The notes under the pieces were generated by a model. It made no database searches and was not told where the DNA came from. It saw only the letters and a list, made by a program, of their open reading frames with translations. Made by a program: the position numbers and the translations under genes. A DNA stretch of 46,559 bases, from the NCBI GenBank assembly GCA_017412765.1, contig JAFPWN010000021.1, forward strand, positions 1 through 46,559, written 5' to 3'. The DNA comes from Oscillospiraceae bacterium (GTDB taxonomy: Bacteria; Bacillota; Clostridia; Oscillospirales; Oscillospiraceae). Shown piece by piece: positions 22,682-29,744 of this stretch (within the stretch, counting starts at the first letter, position 1; every line of letters begins with the position of its first letter).

Positions 22682-24122
22682 AAAGAAAACCGGATTTAAT
22701 CTTGCGGCCGCGCTCGGAGCTGTGCCTAATCTGGACACCGGCAAGGAACAGATCGAGTATATCGACATCGACCGCATTAAGAGCGACGATAAAAACTTCT
22801 ACGAGCTCAGCGCGCTTGACGCTCTTATAGAGAATATTGAACTCGTCGGTCTTATGGACCCTATTCGAGTCAGACCGGACGGCGATGAATACATAATCGT
22901 CAGCGGTCACCGCCGCACAGCTGCACTCAGGAAGCTCTGCGAGTCCGATGATAAATGGCGCTCGGTACCGGCAATCGTGGAGGATGGCAATTCTTCTCCG
23001 GCAATGCAGGAGCTGCGCCTTATATACGCGAACAGCGCAACGCGCGAGATGTCCTCAGTTGATAAGGCAAAGCAGGTCGAGCGCGTGACTGAGCTCCTAT
23101 ATCAGCTGAAGGAGGAGGGCGTTGAGTTTCCCGGGCGCATGCGCGATCACGTCGCTGAGGCGTGCAATATCTCAAAGTCCAAGCTCGCAAGGCTTAAGGT
23201 GATAAACGATAACCTTATCCCGGATATGTGGGAACGCTACAATAAAGGTGAGCTCACGGAGCAGGCAGCGTATACGATAGCGCGGCTTCCACAGAACGTC
23301 CAGGAGGATCTGCAGAAGCTTCAGCCGAAAAAGTCGATATTAGGTGGTTCCGCCGAAAATATCCTGCATAATTATGAAAAATACTATGAGCCTACCTGCG
23401 AATGCCCGGATGGCACTGAATGTAAGCATAAAGAAAAGCGAATAAAGGTAGCAGCCTCTGCTACTAATTCTTGGGATTATTGCGATGGCGGTTGCTGCTT
23501 AAAATGTAACCATTCTTGTAGCTACAGATGTTCTAAGTCTTTGGCGAAAAAAGCTGACGATAAAGCGAAAGAGGGAAAACGCGCAGAAGCTGAAGCGAAA
23601 AAAGCAGCTAAAAAAATTGAATCGGCGCAGGAACAGAGCAGCAGAAATGCCGCTTTCCTTGTTAGCCTTGCAGATAATGCCGGACTTAAAGATGATGCTA
23701 TGATAAAAACTGCTACCTACTATGGTTACGAGCAGCATTCAGTGAAAGACTTGAGACGTTATGCCTCTGGTGATAAACCAATAGCAATTCGCCCTTATGA
23801 TCCAACTCCGCGATTCTCTTTTTCCGGAAACGCTTCGCCGCTTATAGAGACGGCAAAGTTGCTTAAGGTTTCAACAGATTATCTGCTTGGCCTTACAGAA
23901 GATAACGCCCAAACTGCAACAACCGACGAGCCAACGTTCCGCACCGGAGAGCCGCCGAAGGAAGGTACATATTATTGCAAGTTCGACTGCTCCGGTGTGA
24001 TTCTTCATCAGGTTGCGGTCTGGAACTCCTTGTGCAAATGGTGGGCGTTCAAGAAAGGCGCAAAGATCGACGCCGAATGCCTCGGCTGGTATCCTCTGCC
24101 GGAGGACAAAGAGAATGCTTAA
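22674..24122 (+). CDS. parB: ParB-family partition protein with composite C-terminus
   Basis: The 482-residue protein starts like ParB/Spo0J: ParB nuclease-fold domain (about 26-115, with SGHRRTAALRKL at 77-88) and a KorB-like HTH (about 160-220; EACNISKSKLARLKV). Beyond the family norm it carries a Cys-rich cluster (about 240-290; twelve or more Cys, zinc-binding likely), a Lys/Ala helix, an Xre-like end fragment LLKVSTDYLLGL (about 400) and a C-terminal DUF551-like segment with WYPLPED. The middle third is distinctly A/T-rich, suggesting fusion of parts. It should bind centromere-like sites; the recurrent 17-bp palindrome is a candidate. GGGAGGTG precedes the ATG. Confidence 0.85.
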   Translation: MAEKKTGFNLAAALGAVPNLDTGKEQIEYIDIDRIKSDDKNFYELSALDALIENIELVGLMDPIRVRPDGDEYIIVSGHRRTAALRKLCESDDKWRSVPAIVEDGNSSPAMQELRLIYANSATREMSSVDKAKQVERVTELLYQLKEEGVEFPGRMRDHVAEACNISKSKLARLKVINDNLIPDMWERYNKGELTEQAAYTIARLPQNVQEDLQKLQPKKSILGGSAENILHNYEKYYEPTCECPDGTECKHKEKRIKVAASATNSWDYCDGGCCLKCNHSCSYRCSKSLAKKADDKAKEGKRAEAEAKKAAKKIESAQEQSSRNAAFLVSLADNAGLKDDAMIKTATYYGYEQHSVKDLRRYASGDKPIAIRPYDPTPRFSFSGNASPLIETAKLLKVSTDYLLGLTEDNAQTATTDEPTFRTGEPPKEGTYYCKFDCSGVILHQVAVWNSLCKWWAFKKGAKIDAECLGWYPLPEDKENA

Positions 24123-24321
24123 AATCACCGTCATAGTGGCTTGTCCTCCGGGGCAAGCCATAGGAGTTAAAGAAGCTATCGCGATGGATCTTGAAAAGTA
24201 CGGCGATACAAAGGTTACGAATATCGAAGTCATCGAGCCGGAGCAGCTCCGGCTTGAGCTTGAAAACGGCAACGTGCCCAATTCGGGCACAGGAAGGAGA
24301 CTACAATGGAGACCACAATGA
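24115..24321 (+). CDS. Small unknown phage protein
   Basis: The 68-residue protein has a beta-alpha start (KITVIVACPPGQAIGVKEAI) and a charged second half; it resembles nothing I can name. The ATG at 24115 overlaps the parB stop and is served by GGAGGAC. Its C-terminal codons contain a copy of the 17-bp palindrome (24274-24290), and it overlaps the next gene by 16 bases. Confidence 0.6.
   Translation: MLKITVIVACPPGQAIGVKEAIAMDLEKYGDTKVTNIEVIEPEQLRLELENGNVPNSGTGRRLQWRPQ
24274..24290. repeat. Recurrent 17-bp palindrome, copy 2
   Basis: GTGCCCAATTCGGGCAC, perfect arms. It is followed at once by AGGAAGGAG, the ribosome site of the gene at 24306. Confidence 0.8.
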
Positions 24322-24770
24322 TAAAATTCGGAGACAACATTATCCGCGCTGACATGATTAAAGTGATTCAGAAATGCGGCGACCAAATATTAGTCAGGCT
24401 CAGAGGCGAGGAATATGATCTGTTCGCAAATATTTCATTCGATGATGCGGTCGACATTCTTACCTCAGCCGGGCAACTCATTAATCCGCCCGCCGGCGAG
24501 GATCCGGTTCAGTTCATTCTCTCGGATGAAGAGCTGTTTGAAGCGTCGGAGCTGCAGGCGCAGGGCTTTTCTTACATGGCAAGAGACAAAGACGATAAGC
24601 TCTTTGCTTTCGTAAGTAAGCCGAATTATGACGGAGTTTACTGGAGCCCGCAGCCCGAGGACGAGTTAGAGCCTGCTCTTGTCGAGGGTGCTTTCGCATT
24701 TATCAGTGCCGACGATGATGAGCCGACAGCGATCAGTGTCCTGTTCTCTGCGGAGAATTGCGATGAGTAG
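24306..24770 (+). CDS. Unknown acidic phage protein
   Basis: The 154-residue protein is acidic with a small beta-rich N-terminal half (IIRADMIKVIQKCGDQILVRL) and a C-terminal half with repeated acidic clusters. No domain recognised. AGGAAGGAG precedes the ATG, itself preceded by the 17-bp palindrome. The stop overlaps the next start. Confidence 0.65.
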   Translation: METTMIKFGDNIIRADMIKVIQKCGDQILVRLRGEEYDLFANISFDDAVDILTSAGQLINPPAGEDPVQFILSDEELFEASELQAQGFSYMARDKDDKLFAFVSKPNYDGVYWSPQPEDELEPALVEGAFAFISADDDEPTAISVLFSAENCDE

Positions 24771-24972
24771 AGATCCGAAAATTATAGCCGGGAATCTGAA
24801 GCGCTGTTCGGATTATGGAAAATCCTGCAAGGGATGTACATATAAAGACAGACCTTTCTGCGAAAGTAAGCTCATGCGCGACGCGGCGGCTTTAATAAAT
24901 GAGCTGACGAAACCGCAGAATCCAACTTTTGGGAGGACTACCGATGGAGAAGTTGTCAGCAGAAATAATTGA
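24763..24972 (+). CDS. Small Cys-rich phage protein
   Basis: The 69-residue protein carries CSDYGKSCKGCTYKDRPFC, five cysteines at about residues 15-34, in the pattern common among small early proteins of Clostridia phages, followed by a helix KLMRDAAALINEL. Zinc binding is likely; role unknown. The ATG at 24763 overlaps the preceding stop, with CGGAGAA as ribosome site. Confidence 0.65.
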   Translation: MSRDPKIIAGNLKRCSDYGKSCKGCTYKDRPFCESKLMRDAAALINELTKPQNPTFGRTTDGEVVSRNN

Positions 24973-25198
24973 ATTGTCTGAGTTGACTCTCCCTGATTGT
25001 GATACCTGCGCAGATCCAAGCAAACGCCGTTCCGGCGTGATATTTGATGGAGAATTCCCTGGAAGCGTTACACCCATCTATAACTGTGGTAACAATAGGT
25101 GCAAACAGAAGCGCAATGCAATAATGCTAAATTTTTTATGCGGAGGTGTTACAAATGAGACAGATACTATTCAGAGGCAAAGCTGTCGAAAGCGGTGA
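24944..25198 (+). CDS. Small Cys-containing phage protein
   Basis: The 84-residue protein has two CxxC-like pairs (DCDTC at about 19-23, CGNNRC at about 48-53), suggesting a zinc knuckle. GGGAGG precedes the ATG. It overlaps both neighbours (29 and 44 bases); the last residues beyond about 65 may be a read-on over the next gene's ribosome site. Function unknown. Confidence 0.5.
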   Translation: MEKLSAEIIELSELTLPDCDTCADPSKRRSGVIFDGEFPGSVTPIYNCGNNRCKQKRNAIMLNFLCGGVTNETDTIQRQSCRKR

Positions 25199-25553
25199 GT
25201 GGCACTTTGGAATGTGGTGCTACGAGGGGTATAACGCTGATTTTCCGTGTATTATCCCTAATTACATAGATAGAGATGCAATAGCTTTCAACGATTGGGA
25301 AGTTGACACCGAAACTGTCGGGCAGTACACCGGACTTATTGACGCAAACGGAAACAAAATCTTTGAGGGCGATATTGTCACGGGAGCGGATTTTGACGAA
25401 GAGGACGGCTATGCAAAAATCGTATGGGACGAAGAAACCGCAAGATTTAGCATAGAGGCTAAAGGGGTTTCTTTTGACTTTGACAACTATCGTGGCAACG
25501 AGATAGAAGTCATCGGTAATATCCACGACAATCCTGAACTTGTAAGAAGGTAA
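25155..25553 (+). CDS. YopX-family phage protein
   Basis: The 132-residue protein fits the YopX family: N-terminal ILFRGKAVESGEWHFG, central TVGQYTGLIDANGNKIFEGD, and C-terminal NEIEVIGNIHDNPEL. YopX proteins occur in many Firmicutes phages as decameric beta-rich proteins of unknown function. GGAGGTG stands eight bases before ATG 25155. Confidence 0.9.
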   Translation: MRQILFRGKAVESGEWHFGMWCYEGYNADFPCIIPNYIDRDAIAFNDWEVDTETVGQYTGLIDANGNKIFEGDIVTGADFDEEDGYAKIVWDEETARFSIEAKGVSFDFDNYRGNEIEVIGNIHDNPELVRR

Positions 25554-25584
25554 CAACTATTTATTGACGCACGCCGATAGGGCT

Positions 25585-25617
25585 ACGGTCATTATCACAA
25601 CCGGAGGTAATGACCGT
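25585..25617 (+). promoter_or_regulatory. Inverted repeat around the rep ribosome site
   Basis: ACGGTCATTA (25585-25594) is exactly inverted at 25608-25617, directly before the rep ATG. The ribosome site GGAGG (25603-25607) lies in the loop. It may be a translational control hairpin or a Rep binding/nicking site. Confidence 0.6.
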
Positions 25618-26364
25618 ATGCCAAAAAGAAAAAAGATAATAGTTGCCGGAGGGCTGATCCTTGAGACGATTTATCCCGCCATCTATGGCGGCGAGCACCC
25701 GAAGGTCAGAGCTGAAAAGAAAAAGCTCTCATCGGAAGCGCAGCAGCGAATGAATCAGAAATACTCCTGGCAGAAGCTTGAACTAATGCTTGCAGCGAAT
25801 TTCATACCCGGCGACCATGTGTGCGGCGTTACATACGATGATGAGCACCTTCCGGCAACAAGGAAGATAGCCGAGGGCAGGCTGAAACGTTTTCGTGCAG
25901 ATCTCGCCAAATGCTGGAAGCTTAAGGGCAAAAAGCTTGTTATGTTCTGGTGTACCGAGGAGCTCCACGGAATAGGGCGGCTTCACCATCACCTTGTAAT
26001 TAACGCCGCCGGATCTGATGATTACGCTGACATCGCAAGGATATGGGGTCAGGGCGAGGTTGACATCAAGCCTTTGCGAGTTGACAGGGAAAAGAACTAC
26101 GAAACTCTCGCTCGATACATGACAAAGGAAAAGCCGGAGCGCCTCGGTGCCAGAGGCTGGAGCTACACTCGGACGGCAGTCAAGCCGGAGATTGAAACCT
26201 TTGTGGTCGACGATGATACTCCGCTGCAGGTGCCAAGCGGAGCGATGATGTTGGAGGAAGCCTCGGAAACAACGGCATACGGATCCTTCAGATATATTAA
26301 GTATTACGCTCGCAACATTGACCCACGCAAGAGGATAAGAGCGAAGCGCCGGCGCCGAAAGTAA
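25618..26364 (+). CDS. HUH-type rolling-circle replication protein (ORF2/G2P-like Rep)
   Basis: The 248-residue protein carries the HUH metal motif in GRLHHHLVIN (His at about 122-124) and a candidate nicking tyrosine in NYETLARYMTKE (Tyr at about 160 and 167), the layout of rolling-circle Rep proteins of the phage G2P/ORF2 group. These nick one DNA strand and stay covalently attached to the 5' end. The C-terminus is very basic (RKRIRAKRRRRK). The start at ATG 25618 follows GGAGG. It is unusual beside a theta-type initiator and DnaB. Together with the next gene it is flanked by similar sequence at 25578 and 26613. Confidence 0.82.
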   Translation: MPKRKKIIVAGGLILETIYPAIYGGEHPKVRAEKKKLSSEAQQRMNQKYSWQKLELMLAANFIPGDHVCGVTYDDEHLPATRKIAEGRLKRFRADLAKCWKLKGKKLVMFWCTEELHGIGRLHHHLVINAAGSDDYADIARIWGQGEVDIKPLRVDREKNYETLARYMTKEKPERLGARGWSYTRTAVKPEIETFVVDDDTPLQVPSGAMMLEEASETTAYGSFRYIKYYARNIDPRKRIRAKRRRRK

Positions 26365-26426
26365 CCTTTTTTAGATTTTTCTGACTTGAAAAATATATTA
26401 TTCTTAGGAGAAAGGACTGTTTTGTA

Positions 26427-26615
26427 TTGCAAAAGATCCTGTCATGTGGTAAAATACTACCCGTAGAGGGCGATTGGCTCGCCTGCCCGGCGTGCCGCAA
26501 GAACAAGCGGCTCATGCGGATCACGCCGAAGACAGAAGGTCATAACATCGTGGCCTACTGCCGAGCCTGTAAACGAGAAATCAAAATCGATGTCATTCAA
26601 GACGAGAGCCAATAA
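26427..26615 (+). CDS. Cys-rich KTR-like zinc-ribbon protein
   Basis: The 62-residue protein has two CxxC knuckles, LACPACRKNKRLMRI and AYCRACKREIKIDV, the pattern of the Cys-rich KTR family of small phage and conjugative-element proteins. Start is a TTG at 26427 with GGAGAAAGGA ahead of it; no ATG or GTG in frame is better placed. Function unknown. Confidence 0.75.
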   Translation: MQKILSCGKILPVEGDWLACPACRKNKRLMRITPKTEGHNIVAYCRACKREIKIDVIQDESQ

Positions 26616-26658
26616 GGCCACAGTCATTACGCGAATTGCGTTGACTGTGGCCTTTTTT
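26614..26658 (+). terminator. Terminator of the early operon
   Basis: AAGGCCACAGTC (26614-26625) pairs with GACTGTGGCCTT (26643-26654), with an inner ACGC/GCGT pair, then TTTTTT. It separates early from packaging genes. The left arm resembles the sequence at 25578-25596. Confidence 0.88.
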
Positions 26659-26684
26659 GTTTTGTCCTGTGGAGGTGATAGCCC

Positions 26685-27050
26685 GTGGCGACGAAACCGC
26701 TGAGGCCCTGCCGGCATCCGGGATGCCCGGCTCTTACGCGGGACGGCTGGTGTGACAAGCATAAGCCGAAGCACCAGCGCCGCGTAAGCAGCGATTATCA
26801 CGGCTGGTACAACCTGCCGATCTTGAAGAACAAGCTCAGACCGGAGCACCTGCTTCGGGAGCCTTTTTGTCGCGTGTGCGCGCAGGCAGGCGTGCGGACG
26901 AAGGCCGAGGTTGTCGACCATATCCGGCCGTTCCGCGGGGACTGGGAACTGTTCGTAAACCCCGCAAATTACCAAAGTTTATGCAAGTATCACCACGACC
27001 AGAAGACGATGCGGGAGCGCCTTGCTGATCAGCGTGAAGCGAAGGCATAA
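26685..27050 (+). CDS. HNH endonuclease
   Basis: The 121-residue protein has an N-terminal zinc knuckle (CRHPGCP...CDKH), then the HNH core: CRVCAQAG, VVDHIRPFRGD, NYQSLCKYHHDQKT. HNH proteins just upstream of terminase genes are needed for cos cleavage and packaging in HK97-like phages. GTG start at 26685 with GGAGGTGA ahead. Confidence 0.9.
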   Translation: MATKPLRPCRHPGCPALTRDGWCDKHKPKHQRRVSSDYHGWYNLPILKNKLRPEHLLREPFCRVCAQAGVRTKAEVVDHIRPFRGDWELFVNPANYQSLCKYHHDQKTMRERLADQREAKA

Positions 27051-27224
27051 CTACGTATGCGCTCCGGTGCACGTGAGCGTGTGAAGCGTATAGCGCGAGC
27101 GCGTGTGCGCGGCCCCTTCGGGGCGAAACCCTCCCCCCGGAGACAAAAAGTTTTGGGTGGGGCTACCGGATACCCCGTGTCCACTCGTTTGTGAGAAAAA
27201 TTCCCCAATCGAAAAATCCGAAAT
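27051..27224. other. Gene-free GC-rich stretch, possible cos region
   Basis: No credible gene. It contains alternating GCGC tracts (27060-27110), a GGCCCC-TTC-GGGGC hairpin (27110-27124), and a C-run/G-run pair (CCCTCCCCCC at 27129 with GGGTGGGG at 27155). It lies between HNH and small terminase, where cos lies in related phages; the cut site cannot be read. Confidence 0.4.
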
Positions 27225-27241
27225 GTGCCCGAATCGGGCAC
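27225..27241. repeat. Recurrent 17-bp palindrome, copy 3
   Basis: GTGCCCGAATCGGGCAC; perfect arms, in fact palindromic except for the centre. Nine bases downstream is GGAGG, the ribosome site of the small terminase gene. Confidence 0.8.
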
Positions 27242-27261
27242 AAGTGAATGGAGGTGCAGCA

Positions 27262-27768
27262 ATGCCGAAGAGCCCGAAGCCCGTTGAGAATATGACCAAG
27301 CATCTGACCCAGGATGAACGCGAAGCGCGAACTGCGGCCGAGGAGGAATTCATTCCGAGGCGTGCGGAGGTGATATTGATTATGCCTCCCGGTATGAGCC
27401 TCAAGGCAAAAACCTACTGGAAGAGCATCCTTCAGCGGCTTGAAGATAGCGGGACGATGCTCCTTGATGACCTGGACTCTGAGACATTCGGCCTTTACTG
27501 CAATCTTCTCGCCCGGCGCGACCGGCTCGATAGCGTCTGCAATCAGCTGATGAGCAGACTGTCCAAGGCGAAGGATAGCGCTGATCAGAACCTTGAGGTC
27601 ATTGAGAAGCTTGACGGAGTTATGGCGAAGCTCTCGAAGATGGAAACACTCATCCTTCAGTACGCAGAGAAGCTCGGCATGACGCCGTCCGGCCGGATCC
27701 GGCTTGCACAGAAGAAGGCTGCGAAAATAGCGGCTGATTTGGATACTGATGACTTGTTTGGAGATTAG
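27262..27768 (+). CDS. terS: Phage terminase small subunit, P27 family
   Basis: The 168-residue protein matches P27-type small terminase: PPGMSLKAKTYWKSILQRLEDSG after the start, a central helical region, then the conserved YAEKLGMTPSGRIRL and C-terminal DDLFGD. It recognises phage DNA and delivers it to the large subunit. GGAGG precedes ATG 27262; the frame is open further upstream but without coding character. Confidence 0.9.
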   Translation: MPKSPKPVENMTKHLTQDEREARTAAEEEFIPRRAEVILIMPPGMSLKAKTYWKSILQRLEDSGTMLLDDLDSETFGLYCNLLARRDRLDSVCNQLMSRLSKAKDSADQNLEVIEKLDGVMAKLSKMETLILQYAEKLGMTPSGRIRLAQKKAAKIAADLDTDDLFGD

Positions 27769-27770
27769 CT

Positions 27771-28046
27771 ATGAATGAAATAATAAAACGCGCTCTCAAA
27801 AAAGGCTACCGCCCGGCAGAGCCGAAGCTCTACCCTCCCGATATTCGTAAGACCATTCCGAAAAGCTATTCCGATGAGGAAATCGAGTTTGGAGAGGCAT
27901 TTCTCGTCTATACACGGTACTACGGATATGACCGCAGTCAGGCATTCAGCCGTGAGCTCGTGAATCTGCCGCCGTATTACACGCTGAAACGTGCCGCAAG
28001 GTACATCCTGCGCTGCATAGCCCGCGACAGACGGAGGGCTGGCTAA
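27771..28046 (+). CDS. Small basic phage protein
   Basis: The 91-residue basic protein has no domain I recognise. It has a Tyr-rich centre (FLVYTRYYGYDRSQAF) and an Arg-rich end. It is tightly packed between small terminase and methyltransferase genes, its stop TAA sharing a base with the next ATG. A packaging or nuclease-accessory role is only guessed from position. Confidence 0.6.
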   Translation: MNEIIKRALKKGYRPAEPKLYPPDIRKTIPKSYSDEEIEFGEAFLVYTRYYGYDRSQAFSRELVNLPPYYTLKRAARYILRCIARDRRRAG

Positions 28047-29296
28047 TGAATACTGTTACGAAGCTTGAGATGCACGATATTAACGCGCTTGTGCCATACG
28101 CTCAGAATGCAAGAACGCACTCTCCGGAGCAGGTTGCGCAGCTTCGTGGGAGCCTGCGCGAATTCGGTTTTGTGGCGCCGGTGCTTATCGACGCCGACGG
28201 CAATATCATAGCCGGTCACGGAAGAGTCCTCGCCGCAAAGGCGGAAGGTTTTGCCGAAGTGCCCTGTGTGCTCGTCGAACATTTGAGCGACCTTCAGCGC
28301 AAGGCATATATCCTGGCGGATAATCGACTTGCCGAAGCGGCCGGCTGGGATAAGGAACTCGTTTCAATGGAGCTGGAGACGCTCCGCGAAGCCGGTTTTG
28401 ATGTTAATCTGACGGGTTTTTCTGAGAATGACATCATTCTTGATGAGATGTCAGATCTCACCGAGGATGATTTTGAAGTTCAGCTTCCGGCTGAGCCAAA
28501 GTCAAAGCGAGGCGAAATCTACCAGCTTGGCAATCATCGCCTAATGTGCGGCGACGCTACCAGCGAGGCTGACGTTAATGCTCTGATGGACGGGGCAATC
28601 GCCGACCTCTTACTTACGGATCCACCTTACAACGTGAATGTAACCGGCGGTACCGGCGAGCACCTGAAAATCGAGAATGACAATCAGAGCGATGTTGAAT
28701 TTGAAGCCTTTCTTCAAAAATTCTTAACTTTCGCCGTGTCCGTCCTCGCCCCAGGCGCAAGCTTTTATATTTGGCATCCGGATGGAGAACAAGGTCGAGC
28801 ATTCCGCAATGCGCTGCACGCTGTAGGACTTGCAGTCCGTCAATGCCTCATCTGGGTCAAGAACGTCGCAGTTTTATCCAGGCAGGATTACCATTGGCAG
28901 CATGAGCCTTGCCTGCATGGCGAGGTTGAAGCCCTGGAGTTGCCGGAAACATGGAACGCTCACGAGGCTTGCCTTTACGGCTGGAAGGACGGAAAGAAGC
29001 ACCGCTGGTGCTCGGACAGAAAGCAGACGACTATTCTTGAGTTTGATAAGCCGGCACGTAATGCAGATCATCCAACGATGAAGCCGGTGCTGCTCTTTGC
29101 GTATCAGATTCAGAACTCCACGCTTCCTGGAGCACTGATTTATGATCCGTTTGCCGGTAGCGGCACAACGATAATCGCAGCCGAGAAGCTTGGCCGCAGC
29201 GCTTATGTTATGGAATACGATCCTCGTTATGTTGATGTCATAATTGCCCGATGGGAGGCGCTGACCGGCGAAAAGGCGGTGCTCCTAAGTGGCTAA
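28046..29296 (+). CDS. DNA methyltransferase with ParB-like N-terminal domain
   Basis: The 416-residue protein joins a ParB/Srx-fold domain (about residues 5-105; IIAGHGRVLAAKAEG) to an N6-adenine/N4-cytosine methyltransferase with the catalytic TDPPYNV at about 191-197 and the AdoMet motif DPFAGSGTTIIAAEKLGR near the end. The order DPPY before FAGSG marks the beta class. Phage-borne versions modify their own DNA against host restriction. No restriction enzyme gene is adjacent. Confidence 0.92.
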   Translation: MNTVTKLEMHDINALVPYAQNARTHSPEQVAQLRGSLREFGFVAPVLIDADGNIIAGHGRVLAAKAEGFAEVPCVLVEHLSDLQRKAYILADNRLAEAAGWDKELVSMELETLREAGFDVNLTGFSENDIILDEMSDLTEDDFEVQLPAEPKSKRGEIYQLGNHRLMCGDATSEADVNALMDGAIADLLLTDPPYNVNVTGGTGEHLKIENDNQSDVEFEAFLQKFLTFAVSVLAPGASFYIWHPDGEQGRAFRNALHAVGLAVRQCLIWVKNVAVLSRQDYHWQHEPCLHGEVEALELPETWNAHEACLYGWKDGKKHRWCSDRKQTTILEFDKPARNADHPTMKPVLLFAYQIQNSTLPGALIYDPFAGSGTTIIAAEKLGRSAYVMEYDPRYVDVIIARWEALTGEKAVLLSG

Positions 29297-29744
29297 GCTA
29301 AAGAAGAGCGTTTCGGAGCTACGAGAGAGCGGAAGTCGGCACTACACTAAGGAGCAGCTTGAAGAGCGGGAGGACGGCGAAAGCGCTTTTAATGTTTCAG
29401 CCGAGATAGAACCACCAAGCTATTTGCAGTCAGCCTTGAAAGACCGCTTTACGAAGATTGCGTCAATTCTTGCAAAAAGCGGAAAGGTCACATCGTTACA
29501 TAGTGATGTGCTTGCGCGGTACCTGATAGCAGAGCAGAACTATCTCCGCGCAACAAACAAAGTAACATCGGCAATAAATGCCGGAGCTTCGGACGACGCA
29601 AACCGCTGGAGCGCTATTCAGGACAGATACTTTAAGCAGATGCGGTCTTGTGAAGCTGATCTCGGAATCGCTGGCAAAAATGTCGTTGTGCAGATGGTCA
29701 CTCCCTCAATAGCAGCTGAGGAGGATGATTTGTTTGGCTCGTAA
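29289..29744 (+). CDS. Second P27-like terminase small subunit
   Basis: The 151-residue protein also follows the small-terminase plan: VSELRESGSRHYTKEQ at the N-terminus, a long helix with LHSDVLARYLIAEQNYL, a paired helix, CEADLGIAG, and the end EEDDLFGS just like the P27 protein at 27262. GTG start overlapping the methyltransferase stop. It directly precedes and overlaps the large subunit, so it may be the functional partner, with the first a paralogue. Confidence 0.75.
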   Translation: MAKLKKSVSELRESGSRHYTKEQLEEREDGESAFNVSAEIEPPSYLQSALKDRFTKIASILAKSGKVTSLHSDVLARYLIAEQNYLRATNKVTSAINAGASDDANRWSAIQDRYFKQMRSCEADLGIAGKNVVVQMVTPSIAAEEDDLFGS

